In this document: in pieces, positions 50,872 through 59,268 of the stretch
How positions within the stretch are numbered: position 1 is the first letter of the stretch
Layout of the letters: each line of letters starts with the position of its first letter
From: a bacterium
Lineage (GTDB): Bacteria > Bacillota_A > Clostridia > Lachnospirales > Lachnospiraceae
Assembly: GCA_004562915.1 (NCBI GenBank)
Contig: SFQZ01000007.1
Span: forward strand, 1-64,000
Length of the DNA stretch: 64,000 nt
Reading direction: 5' to 3'
Position numbers and translations under genes: made by a program
Notes under the pieces: generated by a model
What the model saw: the letters and a program-made list of their open reading frames with translations, nothing else
What the model was told of the DNA's origin: nothing
Databases searched by the model: none

Positions 50872-51768
50872 ATGGTTAATTCAGAATATTTACAGAAGGC
50901 AGAAGTGCTGATTGAAGCACTTCCTTATATACAGCGGTTTAATCGAAAAATCATAGTAGTAAAATACGGTGGAAGTGCAATGGTGGATGATAACCTGAAA
51001 CGTCAGGTCATTCAGGATGTAGTTCTTCTGAAACTGGTCGGATTCAAACCGATCATCGTCCATGGCGGAGGAAAGGAGATCAGCCGTTGGGTGGGAAAAG
51101 TCGGTATGGAGCCGAAATTTATCAATGGTCTTCGGGTTACAGATAAAGATACGATGGAAGTTGCCGAGATGGTTCTTGGAAAAGTAAACAAAGAGCTGGT
51201 TACGCTGGTACAGTCCCTTGGAGTGAAAGCAGTGGGAATCAGCGGAAAAGACGGTGGACTTCTGACTGTAGAGAAAAAATATTCAAACGGAGAAGATATC
51301 GGTTTTGTAGGAAATATTACGAGTGTTAATCCCAAAGTAATCTACGATCTTCTGGAGAAAGATTTTCTTCCGATCGTTTGCCCGGTTGGAATGGATGGAG
51401 AGTTTCAGACCTATAATATCAATGCGGATGATGCGGCATGTGCGATCGCAAAAGAGGTGAAAGCGGAAAAACTGGCTTTCCTTACGGATATTGAAGGGGT
51501 ATATCTGGATCCGCAGGATCCTTCTACACTGCTTTCTAAATTGTTTGTAGCAGAGGCAAAAGAACTGATTGCCAATGGAAATGTAGGCGGCGGCATGATC
51601 CCGAAACTTCAGAATTGTATTGATGCGATCGAACAGGGCGTTTCCCGTGTGCATATTCTGGATGGAAGGATTCCGCATTGCCTGCTTCTGGAAATTTTCA
51701 CAAATAAAGGTATCGGAACTGCTATTTTACGAAAGGATGAGATGAAGGACTATGATGTCATGCAGTAA
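50872..51768 (+). CDS. argB: acetylglutamate kinase
   Basis: Phosphorylates N-acetylglutamate. 298 residues from ATG 50872, five bases after GGAGGAG; ATG 50869 is closer to that site. VVKYGGSAM (~22-30), IIVHGGGKEISRW (~60-72), NADDAACAIA (~180-189), LTDIEGVY and GGGMIPKLQNCI are the standard ATP and substrate motifs. A long N-terminal helix (SEYLQKAEVLIEALPYIQRF) of the arginine-inhibited class is present, so feedback inhibition is likely. The last 17 bases overlap argD. Confidence 0.97.
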   Translation: MVNSEYLQKAEVLIEALPYIQRFNRKIIVVKYGGSAMVDDNLKRQVIQDVVLLKLVGFKPIIVHGGGKEISRWVGKVGMEPKFINGLRVTDKDTMEVAEMVLGKVNKELVTLVQSLGVKAVGISGKDGGLLTVEKKYSNGEDIGFVGNITSVNPKVIYDLLEKDFLPIVCPVGMDGEFQTYNINADDAACAIAKEVKAEKLAFLTDIEGVYLDPQDPSTLLSKLFVAEAKELIANGNVGGGMIPKLQNCIDAIEQGVSRVHILDGRIPHCLLLEIFTNKGIGTAILRKDEMKDYDVMQ

Positions 51769-52945
51769 AGAATATATGGATCAGGCAGAACAGGTAATTC
51801 TGCATACTTACAACAGGTTTCAGATTGTTCTGGAGAAAGGACAGGGAGTTCGCCTGTATGATATGGAAGGGAAAGAGTATCTGGACTTTGCAGCCGGTAT
51901 TGCTGTATTTGCACTGGGCTACAATAATCCCAAATACAGCCAGGCACTGAAAGATCAGATTGATAAAGTGATACACACATCAAACCTGTATTATAATATA
52001 CCTATGATAGAGGCAGCCCAAAAACTAGTGAAAGCTTCCGGTCTGTCAAAAGTGTTTTTTACAAACAGTGGTACCGAGGCAATTGAGGGGGCGATCAAGG
52101 TAGCACGTAAATATGCGTATCTGAAAGACGGATGTACAGATCATGAAATTATCGCCATGGATCATTCCTTCCATGGAAGAAGTCTGGGCGCTCTTTCCGT
52201 AACAGGAAACGCACATTATCAGGAACCGTTTAAACCTTTGATCGGCGGCGTGAAATTTGCAAAGTTTAATGATCTGGAGAGTGTAAAAGCACAGATTACG
52301 GATAAAACCTGTGGTATTATAATGGAGACTGTTCAGGGTGAAGGAGGTATTTATCCGGCAGATCCGGAGTTTATCAAAGGAGTAAGAAAGCTTTGTGATG
52401 AGAAAGATATTCTGTTGATATTGGATGAAATCCAGTGCGGCATGGGAAGAACCGGTGACATGTTTGCCTGCCAGGGGTATGGTGTTATGCCGGATGTTAT
52501 GACCTGTGCAAAGGCATTGGGATGCGGCGTACCGGTAGGTGCGTTTGTTCTGAATGAGAAGACGGCAAATGCATCGCTGGTTCCGGGAGATCATGGAACT
52601 ACTTATGGAGGTAATCCATTTGCCTGCGCAGCTGTGAGCAAGGTATTTGATTTGTTTGAGGAAGAAAATATTATTGAGCACGTGCGTCAGATCACCCCAT
52701 ATCTGGAGGAAAAATTGGATAGTCTTGTAGAAAAATACGATTTTATTACCAAAAGACGTGGAAAAGGACTGATGCAGGGATTGGTTCTGGAAGGGAAGCC
52801 GGTAGGAGAAGTGGTAACAAAAGCCATTGAAAATGGTCTTCTGGTGATTTCAGCAGGTTCCAATGTATTGCGTCTGGTGCCGCCGCTCGTAATCACAGAA
52901 GCGGACATCGATGAAATGATGGAAAAGCTGGAAAAGAGCTTATAA
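51752..52945 (+). CDS. argD: acetylornithine aminotransferase
   Basis: PLP enzyme of the class III aminotransferase family. 397 residues. FFTNSGTEAIEGAIKVARKY (~99-118) binds the phosphate of PLP, VQGEGGI and LILDEIQCGMGRTG (~223-236) carry the conserved Glu and Asp, and the PLP lysine is in TCAKALGCGVPVGAF (~249-263). Its start overlaps the end of argB by 17 bases with GAAGGA upstream, so the two are coupled. A bidirectional terminator follows. Confidence 0.96.
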   Translation: MMSCSKEYMDQAEQVILHTYNRFQIVLEKGQGVRLYDMEGKEYLDFAAGIAVFALGYNNPKYSQALKDQIDKVIHTSNLYYNIPMIEAAQKLVKASGLSKVFFTNSGTEAIEGAIKVARKYAYLKDGCTDHEIIAMDHSFHGRSLGALSVTGNAHYQEPFKPLIGGVKFAKFNDLESVKAQITDKTCGIIMETVQGEGGIYPADPEFIKGVRKLCDEKDILLILDEIQCGMGRTGDMFACQGYGVMPDVMTCAKALGCGVPVGAFVLNEKTANASLVPGDHGTTYGGNPFACAAVSKVFDLFEEENIIEHVRQITPYLEEKLDSLVEKYDFITKRRGKGLMQGLVLEGKPVGEVVTKAIENGLLVISAGSNVLRLVPPLVITEADIDEMMEKLEKSL

Positions 52946-52982
52946 GAGAAAATTTACTATTGGTACAAAACTGTTTTGAACG

Positions 52983-53026
52983 AAAAAGACTGATATGGAA
53001 ACCGAAAGGTTTATATCAGTCTTTTT
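52983..53026. terminator. bidirectional terminator between argD and the AraC gene
   Basis: Fourteen-bp perfect stem AAAAAGACTGATAT/ATATCAGTCTTTTT with a 16-base loop, T tracts in both directions. Confidence 0.92.
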
Positions 53027-53030
53027 GACG

Positions 53031-53927
53031 TCATTCCTCTGTCTTGCCATGATCTTCCGCCTGTGCTTTTCGATATTGCTGAGGCGTCAGTCCATGGGTA
53101 CTTTTAAACAGAGATGTAAAAGTATTTGGTTTTTGAAAGCCGCACATCAGGGCAATTTCCTGAACAGAGTAATTGGTAGTCTCCAACAGCCGCCGTGCAT
53201 TTGCCAGCCGCAGGCGGGAAAGATATTGGTGGGGAGACACACCAATTGCTTTTTTGAAAGCAGAAATAAAATATGTCGGGGAAATATTACACAAATCTGC
53301 GAGCATATTGATCGTCAGAGGTTCTGTGTAATGGGTGTTGATGTATGAGGCAATCTGGAACATTCCTTTTTGATAACTGTAAGAAGAGGGCTCTACCTGG
53401 TGCGCATCGGCACTTCCCGCTTCCGCTAAAGATGCAGCGAGAAGATATGACAGTGCCTGAAGTTTTCTGACATCACAGGCTTCTTTTCGGTTGAATTCTC
53501 TTTTAAAATATTGAACATAAGTTTTAATATCTTCCGTAAGAGGCATTCTCACATCGAGGTTCCAGTCCTCGTACTTCAAATTCTTCCGTATATCTTCAAA
53601 ATAAACTTTATCGATGACGATAGTATCATAGGGGGTATTGGATACCCGAAGTTTCGTTCCATGAATATCGCCAGGATTGGAAGGATATACATATCCGGTT
53701 TCTCCGTAATAAGTTTGTCCTTTCAAAATCAGCATAGGGATAGGACCGTAAGGTATCAGAAACTCATAATCATCGTGTGAGTGCTGATAGGAAACAGTTT
53801 TCTGTCCCGGCTGTACGCCAGTAGAGGCGATTGAAATCACATTACTATAATAATGAAGACATTGCTCTGCAAGAAAAGTTTTGTCCGGATGATGCGCTGC
53901 AAATAAATGTTCAGGGGAATGGGTCAT
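53031..53927 (-). CDS. AraC-family transcriptional regulator with cupin sensor domain
   Basis: 298 residues from the ATG ending at 53927, with AGGAGGTT five bases upstream; the frame continues back without a site. An N-terminal cupin-like AraC_binding domain (~35-130, HSHDDYEFLIPYGPIPMLI) probably binds a small molecule, often a sugar. Two helix-turn-helix motifs lie at the C-terminus (~200-290; TINMLADLCNISPTYFISAFKK and VQEIALMCGFQKPNTFTSLFK). It is convergent with argD, not next to an obvious target; the ligand is unknown. Confidence 0.9.
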   Translation of the reverse strand: MTHSPEHLFAAHHPDKTFLAEQCLHYYSNVISIASTGVQPGQKTVSYQHSHDDYEFLIPYGPIPMLILKGQTYYGETGYVYPSNPGDIHGTKLRVSNTPYDTIVIDKVYFEDIRKNLKYEDWNLDVRMPLTEDIKTYVQYFKREFNRKEACDVRKLQALSYLLAASLAEAGSADAHQVEPSSYSYQKGMFQIASYINTHYTEPLTINMLADLCNISPTYFISAFKKAIGVSPHQYLSRLRLANARRLLETTNYSVQEIALMCGFQKPNTFTSLFKSTHGLTPQQYRKAQAEDHGKTEE

Positions 53928-54148
53928 ACGAGAACCTCCTATCTGAAAATCATTTTTTTTATTATGCAGTGGTATATGCATTTTGAAGCATTAATTGATT
54001 AGTGTTATTATATCATAAATAATGCAAGGGTAAATGTTGGAGAAATCTGAAAATCAATATTTACTCGGATTATTATGTTAAAATACGGTGAATATATTCA
54101 GTTTTGCGGAAGATTTTATTATAATAAGTGTGACAAAGGGGGAAAATA

Positions 54149-54262
54149 ATGAACCTTTATGTCAAAATAATAGATATAATAGAAAGCAGTAGAACGATTG
54201 GTCCGGCAGTTATGAGAATAACTTGCCGGACTGATCCGTTTATCGAGAATCAGAATGAATGA
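54149..54262 (+). CDS. possible 37-residue leader peptide
   Basis: ATG 54149 has a good AAAGGGGG site six bases upstream and follows a TATAAT (54120-54125). The frame reads MNLYVKIIDIIESSRT.. to a TGA at 54260. The strongest hairpin of the region lies inside this frame, so translation would open it. No homologue recognised. It may be a leader peptide for the gene at 54394 or a chance frame. Confidence 0.35.
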   Translation: MNLYVKIIDIIESSRTIGPAVMRITCRTDPFIENQNE

Positions 54263-54297
54263 CCAGGAGATCGTTCTCCGGAATAATGGTATCTCCT
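54191..54297 (+). ncRNA. candidate structured leader RNA before the DUF1540 gene
   Basis: Closing stem AGAACGAT/ATCGTTCT (54191-54198 and 54270-54277), 8 bp. Inside it is a ~13-bp hairpin with one bulge (54201-54213 and 54218-54231) capped by a GAGA loop of the GNRA type. A competing hairpin AGGAGAT/ATCTCCT (54265-54271 and 54291-54297) shares bases with the closing stem, as in riboswitches and attenuators. I cannot match it to a known class. The rest of 53982-54393 is AT-rich; the AraC gene's promoter should lie in its left part. Confidence 0.4.
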
Positions 54298-54393
54298 TTG
54301 GGGACAATCAAAAAAATAATTAATAAAAATTCTGAATAAAAACGATTTTTTCTCACATACTAACTGAGAAATTCAAAAAAGGAGGTATGTGTA

Positions 54394-54708
54394 ATGCCAG
54401 CATTAAAATGTACAGCAGTAAAATGCGTATACAATAAAGAACAGCTTTGTTCGAAAGGTGATATCCAGGTTCAGGGCGATCATGCACAGTCCATGGATGA
54501 GACAGCATGTGGAAGCTTTAGGGAACGTTCAGAAAGTAACTTCGCGAATGATACCGGTTGTGGCTGTTCTACGATCGAGGTAGGATGTACCGCATGCACC
54601 TGTAAGTTTAATGAAGAAAAATATTGTCATGCAGGTGCGATTGATATTACCGGTGCTTCTGCATGTACCAGCGAAGAGACCTGCTGCAGCACTTTTCAGT
54701 GCAAATAA
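54394..54708 (+). CDS. cysteine-rich protein with two DUF1540 domains
   Basis: 104 residues with 17 cysteines. Two copies of the DUF1540 pattern: CTAVKCVYNKEQLCSKGDIQV..ETACGSF (~6-42) and VGCTACTCKFNEEKYCHAGAIDI..ETCCSTF (~63-102). The spacing of cysteines suggests metal or disulfide binding. Proteins of this kind are typical of spore-forming Clostridia and some are linked with spores, but the function is not established. The ATG at 54394 has AAAAGGAGG upstream. A strong terminator lies 35 bases after the stop. Confidence 0.92.
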   Translation: MPALKCTAVKCVYNKEQLCSKGDIQVQGDHAQSMDETACGSFRERSESNFANDTGCGCSTIEVGCTACTCKFNEEKYCHAGAIDITGASACTSEETCCSTFQCK

Positions 54709-54719
54709 AATAAAAAGTT

Positions 54720-54742
54720 TATAAGACTTTCCTATGATATAA
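54720..54742. repeat. small palindromic intergenic repeat, partial copy
   Basis: ATAAGACTTTCCTATGATAT followed by AAAA matches the right half of the repeats at 6781 and 7895. Confidence 0.4.
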
Positions 54743-54769
54743 AAAAGAGGTGCATACAGCACCTCTTTT
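54743..54769. terminator. bidirectional terminator after the DUF1540 gene
   Basis: AAAAGAGGTGC/GCACCTCTTTT, an 11-bp perfect stem with a five-base loop and A/T tracts on both sides, between converging genes. Confidence 0.92.
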
Positions 54770-54811
54770 CACATGCAATATAAAGAAAGACTCTTCGAAG
54801 GATCACATTTA

Positions 54812-55996
54812 TTAGGAAAGATCAGCTTTAACCTGGAATGGAAAAACAATCTGAACTCCATTTACATAGATGATAACCTCCTGACAGGAACCACTCACCT
54901 GATACGAAAGGGAAGCGGTAACAGGATCCCCGTCTTTGGAGGCAATATCTGCTGGTAAAAGATTTTCTATATAATAGGGATCACAAACCGTCTTACCGTC
55001 CAGAATCTGAAAGCTCATCTGATCATACAGAATAGGATCATCATATCCGATGTTCTGATAAGTATAATTGATTATGATTACTTTTTCCGGATTAGAAGAA
55101 TCAAAATCACTTCGTTCATCGGTTACTTTCACGCTGTTGATACAGAAGGTGGCCATATCCTGATTATTCTGTCGGAGTGTGATGGTTTCGCCAACCTGAT
55201 AGGAAGGAACCTGATCAAGGTTTTCCGGGTATTCTTGATTCGGGGTGGCTTCTGTTTGAAGATTTTCCGGATTGGCATCCAGAAAACCATTTTCAGCAAC
55301 ATCCAGATCGATTAACATAGTATTCAGGCTTTCCATATCAGCCTGTGGAATTTCCCAAGTATCATTTTCAGTTTTGACCAGAGAAACGGCAGCAGTTTTG
55401 GCGTCAGCGTAAGTAATCTGCTGCATTGCTTCCTGATAAGTTTCAAGCATCATCTTCTGATAAGGGTTATCTGTAGTTTCGTCACCGGATTCGTAAGAAG
55501 CAGTTTCGTAGAGCTGCTCAATTTTATCAGGCATAATTTCCTGCATTTTTGTGTAAAGCTCCATTTGCTGAGTTTCCAGTGTTATGGTATAATAATCATC
55601 GGTTTGCTCTGCATTCGTTACCTGATATTTTGTGCTGCCAAATATATTTTTCCACAAATCAGTATAATCCTGATATAGCTGAGGCGCTACCAGCTCGGAT
55701 CCGGGAGTGTCTTGCGTCTGCTCGAGAAACGAAGGCAACTGGGAGGAAATATAATCATTATAGGATGTGAGTAAAGTATCTTCGGATTCTCCGGAAAGCT
55801 GTGAATATGCGGCAACATCACCCTTATAGTAGCAGTCCAGATAAGCAGCAGCATAGTCAGCTGCGTTGAATTCTTCATTTTGGATTTCAGATTTCTCCGG
55901 CTCCGGTTCTTTGGCGGTATCTTTTGTACTGCAGCCGGTTATAGATACCAGCAGTGTACAAGCTGTTATGATAGAAAGTATAGATTTCATTTTCAT
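54812..55996 (-). CDS. lipoprotein with DUF5105/telokin-like C-terminal domain
   Basis: 394 residues from the ATG ending at 55996, with AAAAGGAG upstream. A lipobox in LLVSITGCSTKD places the lipid anchor at about residue 22. An acidic linker, a helical region of ~200 residues (YAAAYLDCYYKGDVAAYSQLSG..) resembling DUF5105, and a beta-rich end (~265-394; VGETITLRQNNQDMATFCINSVKV) resembling DUF4352/telokin-like domains follow. These family names are inference from the pattern. It is outside the membrane, with no neighbours on its strand. Function unknown. Confidence 0.82.
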   Translation of the reverse strand: MKMKSILSIITACTLLVSITGCSTKDTAKEPEPEKSEIQNEEFNAADYAAAYLDCYYKGDVAAYSQLSGESEDTLLTSYNDYISSQLPSFLEQTQDTPGSELVAPQLYQDYTDLWKNIFGSTKYQVTNAEQTDDYYTITLETQQMELYTKMQEIMPDKIEQLYETASYESGDETTDNPYQKMMLETYQEAMQQITYADAKTAAVSLVKTENDTWEIPQADMESLNTMLIDLDVAENGFLDANPENLQTEATPNQEYPENLDQVPSYQVGETITLRQNNQDMATFCINSVKVTDERSDFDSSNPEKVIIINYTYQNIGYDDPILYDQMSFQILDGKTVCDPYYIENLLPADIASKDGDPVTASLSYQVSGSCQEVIIYVNGVQIVFPFQVKADLS

Positions 55997-56227
55997 AGTG
56001 GTTTCTCCTTTTACATATTTTATGAAAATATGTTGATGATTGTAGTCTGAATTATCATCGGCTACATGCTTTTTCATTATAGCAGATTTTCAGAGATATA
56101 CAAGTTACGTCAAAAGAAGATTAATGAAATTGTAAATATTGATAAGAAATATGATAAGATGAATTGTATTAGGAAAGAAAGTGTTAATGATAAAGCAAAG
56201 AAAAACGAAAATAAAAGCAAAAATTGC

Positions 56228-56256
56228 TTGACATCATCCAACAGGTATGATATTTT
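56228..56256 (+). promoter_or_regulatory. infC operon promoter
   Basis: Consensus TTGACA (56228-56233), a 17-base spacer and TATTTT (56251-56256). A leader of about 135 bases to the start of infC results. Confidence 0.7.
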
Positions 56257-56263
56257 ATATAGG

Positions 56264-56383
56264 TATGAAAAACAAAGAAGAGTATCCGCTCTCACCTTAG
56301 CACAACAGAGTGACTATGGTTAATAAGAACGATAAAAGTATCGTATGATTTTGAAGCGGATAGTCTGTCTATCTGCTTTTTTT
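56264..56383 (+). ncRNA. L20-leader-type attenuator of the infC operon
   Basis: The leader can form a terminator (GCGGATAG 56356-56363 with CTATCTGC 56369-56376, one wobble pair, then seven T). A competing antiterminator pairs ATCCGCT (56284-56290) with AGCGGAT (56355-56361). A small ACGAT/ATCGT hairpin lies between. This fits the Firmicutes leaders where L20 controls infC-rpmI-rplT. The match is by position and layout; I cannot score it against the Rfam model. Confidence 0.75.
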
Positions 56384-56400
56384 GATGGAGGTGTACTACT

Positions 56401-56907
56401 ATTAGCGAGTTAATGATTAACGAGCAGATCAGAGACAGAGAGGTGCGTCTGATCGGCGAGAATGGGGAACAGTTGGGAATTATGTCTGCGAGAGATGCGT
56501 ATAAGCGTGCGCAGGAAGCAGGATTGGATCTGGTAAAGATCGCACCTACGGCAAAGCCGCCTGTATGTAAGATCATCGATTATGGAAAATACAGATATGA
56601 GATGGCCAGAAAAGAAAAAGAGGCCAGAAAAAAACAGAGGATCATTGATGTAAAAGAAGTCCGGTTGTCTCCCAATATTGATACCAACGACTTGAATACA
56701 AAAGTCGGTGCTGCAAGGAAATTCATTTCCAAGGGAGATAAAGTAAAAGTAACACTGCGTTTCCGCGGAAGAGAAATGGCACATATGCAGAGCAGTAAGT
56801 ACATTCTGGATGAATTTGCAGAAAAGCTGTCTGACATTGCGGTTGTGGAGAAAGCGCCAAAAGTGGAAGGCAGAAGTATGACTATGTTTTTAACTGAAAA
56901 ACGTTAA
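56401..56907 (+). CDS. infC: translation initiation factor IF-3, ATT start
   Basis: Binds the 30S subunit and checks start codon and tRNA fidelity. I place the start at ATT 56401 (ISELMINEQIRDREV): GGAGG lies nine bases upstream, whereas the ATG at 56413 would be 21 bases away. infC genes often start with ATT or similar codons so that IF-3, which rejects non-standard starts, limits its own synthesis. 168 residues. Two domains are visible: N-terminal (VRLIGENGEQLGIMSARDAY..) and C-terminal (KEVRLSPNIDTNDLNTKVGAARKF), with a Lys-rich linker. First gene of the operon with rpmI and rplT. Confidence 0.96.
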   Translation: MSELMINEQIRDREVRLIGENGEQLGIMSARDAYKRAQEAGLDLVKIAPTAKPPVCKIIDYGKYRYEMARKEKEARKKQRIIDVKEVRLSPNIDTNDLNTKVGAARKFISKGDKVKVTLRFRGREMAHMQSSKYILDEFAEKLSDIAVVEKAPKVEGRSMTMFLTEKR

Positions 56908-56942
56908 AATAGAATACCAGGTAAATTAAGGAGGAATATAAA

Positions 56943-57140
56943 ATGCCAAAAATTAAAACAAGCAGAGCAGCTGCTAAACGTTTCAAAACTACAGGTACAG
57001 GTAAAATCGTAAGAAATAAAGCTTATAAAAGCCATATCTTAACAAAGAAAACTCAGAAGAGAAAGAGAAATCTTCGTAAAGCAGCAGTGCTGGATCAGAC
57101 AAACGTTAAGAACATGAAGAAAATCTTACCTTATTTATAA
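56943..57140 (+). CDS. rpmI: 50S ribosomal protein L35
   Basis: 65 residues, basic: MPKIKTSRAAAKRFKTTGTG and KRKRNLRKAAVL are typical of L35. AGGAGGAATATAAA precedes the ATG. It lies 35 bases after infC and 28 before rplT in the conserved operon. Confidence 0.97.
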   Translation: MPKIKTSRAAAKRFKTTGTGKIVRNKAYKSHILTKKTQKRKRNLRKAAVLDQTNVKNMKKILPYL

Positions 57141-57168
57141 GATCGAGTTTGAAGGAGGAAAATAAGAA

Positions 57169-57525
57169 ATGGCAAGAATTAAAGGCGGATTAAATGCAAA
57201 GAAAAAACATAATAGAGTTCTGAAGCTGGCTAAAGGCTACAGAGGAGCAAGATCAAAACAGTACAGAGTTGCAAAACAGTCTGTTATGCGTGCCCTGACA
57301 AGTTCCTATGCAGGAAGAAAACAGAAAAAACGTCAGTTCAGACAGCTGTGGATCGCTCGTATCAACGCAGCAGCAAGAATGAATGGTCTGTCCTACAGCA
57401 AATTTATGTATGGTCTGAAACTGGCTGGTGTTGAGCTGAACAGAAAAGTTCTGGCTGACATGGCTATCAACGATGCAGAAGGCTTTGCTACACTGGCTGA
57501 GCTGGCTAAAAGCAAATTGGCTTAA
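57169..57525 (+). CDS. rplT: 50S ribosomal protein L20
   Basis: 118 residues, the usual length. An early assembly protein that also represses its own operon by binding the leader RNA. ARIKGGLNAKKKHNRVLKLAKGYRGARSK at the start is Lys/Arg-rich, and INAAARMNGLSYSKFMYGL is conserved. GGAGG precedes the start. The L20-leader at 56264 supports autoregulation. A strong terminator follows. Confidence 0.97.
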   Translation: MARIKGGLNAKKKHNRVLKLAKGYRGARSKQYRVAKQSVMRALTSSYAGRKQKKRQFRQLWIARINAAARMNGLSYSKFMYGLKLAGVELNRKVLADMAINDAEGFATLAELAKSKLA

Positions 57526-57536
57526 TTGAATCCTTG

Positions 57537-57570
57537 AACCCCGGAAATTGAAAATTTCCGGGGTTTTTTC
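57537..57570 (+). terminator. terminator of the infC-rpmI-rplT operon
   Basis: Stem AACCCCGGAAATT/AATTTCCGGGGTT around GAA, followed by six T. Confidence 0.95.
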
Positions 57571-57584
57571 ATATAATAAATCAA

Positions 57585-57908
57585 ATGAAGGGCAACTGGG
57601 AACAAGGGAAAAGAGTGGATGCAATTCAGAATTATAAGAAACAGGAGCTGCTGATTGTGGCATTTGTATTATATTTTCTGGAAATATGGTTGAAACAGGC
57701 TGCATTTATGAAAGACAAATATATACCATGAGTTCTGAGTATAGCAGACGTCATTATCTGAAGCATATAGATGGTGTCTACTGCTACATTTACAAACGGG
57801 CAGGATATCGCGGCAGCTATTTTTGCCTCGGTTACGCAGGGGATTCTTGTGGTTGGGTTATCCACATATATGAATCAGATTTTCAAGCAGTTGAATGAGG
57901 AAGAATAA
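57585..57908 (+). pseudogene. phage holin relic with three in-frame stops
   Basis: One reading frame from ATG 57585 to TAA 57908 gives a typical small two-to-three-helix membrane protein if three stops are ignored (TGA 57729, TGA 57759, TAG 57768). The first part (QNYKKQELLIVAFVLYFLE..KDKYIP) and the last (TATFTNGQDIAAAIFASVTQ, then GILVVGLSTYMNQIFKQLN) resemble the Phage_holin_5_2 family. All three stops could come from TGG Trp codons by G-to-A changes, though this is only a guess. It is a dead prophage gene stranded between rplT and the deacetylase. No other phage genes are near. Confidence 0.65.
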
Positions 57909-57975
57909 GGAAAATTCTAAATATTTTACCCGTATTTTTCATATATATAAAGGAAAAGTTCAGCAGGATGATTCT

Positions 57976-58692
57976 GTGAAAAGGTTCAGATATATAAGAA
58001 AATATTTCAAAAGAAACAGGCGTGTACAGATTGTTGTCTTGGTTAGTGTTTCTCTCATAGGACTGACGGCATGTCACCTATTGTATACAGCGTGGAATAT
58101 TCAATCAAAACAAGTGGATGCCGCAATTTACAATGAAGAAGCTCCGAGGGTGGCACTGACTTTTGACGATGGACCCAGCAGCTATACCATGCAGCTATCA
58201 CAGAAGTTAAAAGAAAGGGATGTGGCAGCAACCTTTTTTTTGCTGGGAGAAAATATAGAAGATTATAAAGAGGCTGTCAAACAACTGGCACAGGATGGGC
58301 ATCTGTTGGGTAATCATTCTTATCATCATGTGCAGCTAAATAAGCTTTCGGATAAAAACGCCTGTCAGGAAATCGTAAAAACTAATAATCTGATTTATGA
58401 GTATACAGGAATTTATCCTATGTACATACGCCCTCCTTATGGAGAATGGAACGATCATCTGGACTGTGGTGTGGAAATGATTCCCATATTCTGGAGTGTA
58501 GATTCCCTGGACTGGAAATTGAAGAGCACAGAAAAGATTACCTCCCGAGTATTGAAGGAAGTGGAAGACGGCGATATTATTTTGATGCATGATGGATATC
58601 AGACATCAATAGAAGCAGCATGTCAGATTGTGGATGTGTTGAAGGAAAAAGGCTTTCGATTTGTTACGGCGGATCAGATGGTGGTGGAGTGA
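57976..58692 (+). CDS. polysaccharide deacetylase (CE4) with membrane anchor
   Basis: About 238 residues from GTG 57976 (CAGGA seven bases upstream); an ATG at 57895 in the same frame lacks a site and overlaps the holin relic. One membrane helix (VQIVVLVSVSLIGLTACHLL) anchors an outer NodB domain. CE4 motifs in order: TFDDGPSSYT (catalytic and metal Asp), GNHSYHHVQL (metal His pair), RPPYGEWN, WSVDSLDW, LMHDGYQTS (Asp, His). It should deacetylate N-acetylglucosamine, MurNAc or a related sugar in the wall. It is the only intact gene in a decay zone. Confidence 0.9.
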   Translation: MKRFRYIRKYFKRNRRVQIVVLVSVSLIGLTACHLLYTAWNIQSKQVDAAIYNEEAPRVALTFDDGPSSYTMQLSQKLKERDVAATFFLLGENIEDYKEAVKQLAQDGHLLGNHSYHHVQLNKLSDKNACQEIVKTNNLIYEYTGIYPMYIRPPYGEWNDHLDCGVEMIPIFWSVDSLDWKLKSTEKITSRVLKEVEDGDIILMHDGYQTSIEAACQIVDVLKEKGFRFVTADQMVVE

Positions 58693-58696
58693 AGAT

Positions 58697-59268
58697 TTGC
58701 GAAAAGGAATCTACTTATTTAAGAAAAACAAAAGACGCCAGCTCCTGATGATGTGCATAAGTATATTGAATATGTTTCATCTCTATCTGTTTGTGTGGAT
58801 ACCGAGGGCAGTGTAACGGTTTCGAATCATGGACCGACATCGGACTGTTCCTTTCTCCGGGTTCTGAATCACCGAAAGACTTTTTATGTGGCTTCACGGT
58901 TTTATGAAAAGCTGGTGCCTACAATAATCAACTACAATATTTATTATGAGCTGTGTGTAGATCAGACAATCGGGAAAGATATCCGCACCTATCATCTTGC
59001 ATCGTATTGTATCATTGCTTTTATAGTAGTTATTTCATGTAATTATGTCAGCACTCACTTTTTCGCAAAGCGACTTAAACCTATCACAGAGACAATGAAG
59101 ATGGTCAGAAAAGGAAATCTTACTTTGTTTCCAATTATGAAAAAAGATGATGTTGTTACAAATAAGGAAGAAATTGCCTGTCTTCGCTCCTATCTGGAAT
59201 TATTTCAGTTCCGTCTCGGTGGCAGGATGCAGTTTGTGTTTGAGATAGAAGAAGAGATTTATCCAGAG
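58697..59268 (+). pseudogene. YesM-type sensor histidine kinase relic
   Basis: Broken by frameshift and deletion. The TTG-started stretch at 58697 (KKNKRRQLLMMCISILNMF) looks like a kinase's first membrane helix; the frame then changes. In the 58753 frame a second membrane helix (~58990-59040, ASYCIIAFIVVISCNYV) and a HAMP-like KRLKPITETMKMVRKGNL follow. The histidine phospho-acceptor part is absent, and EIACLRSYLELFQFRLGGRM, like the YesM region after it, comes straight afterwards. The frame then runs into the alpha-galactosidase relic. The ATPase domain is missing. Confidence 0.65.

Noticed and set aside
54001..54070. Two CTGAAAAT sequences as CodY boxes near the AraC gene
   Set aside because: Only about 10 of 15 positions fit; too weak to claim in AT-rich DNA.
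57686..57898. 70-codon frame in the holin relic
   Set aside because: Different register from the holin-like frame, no binding site, no family resemblance.
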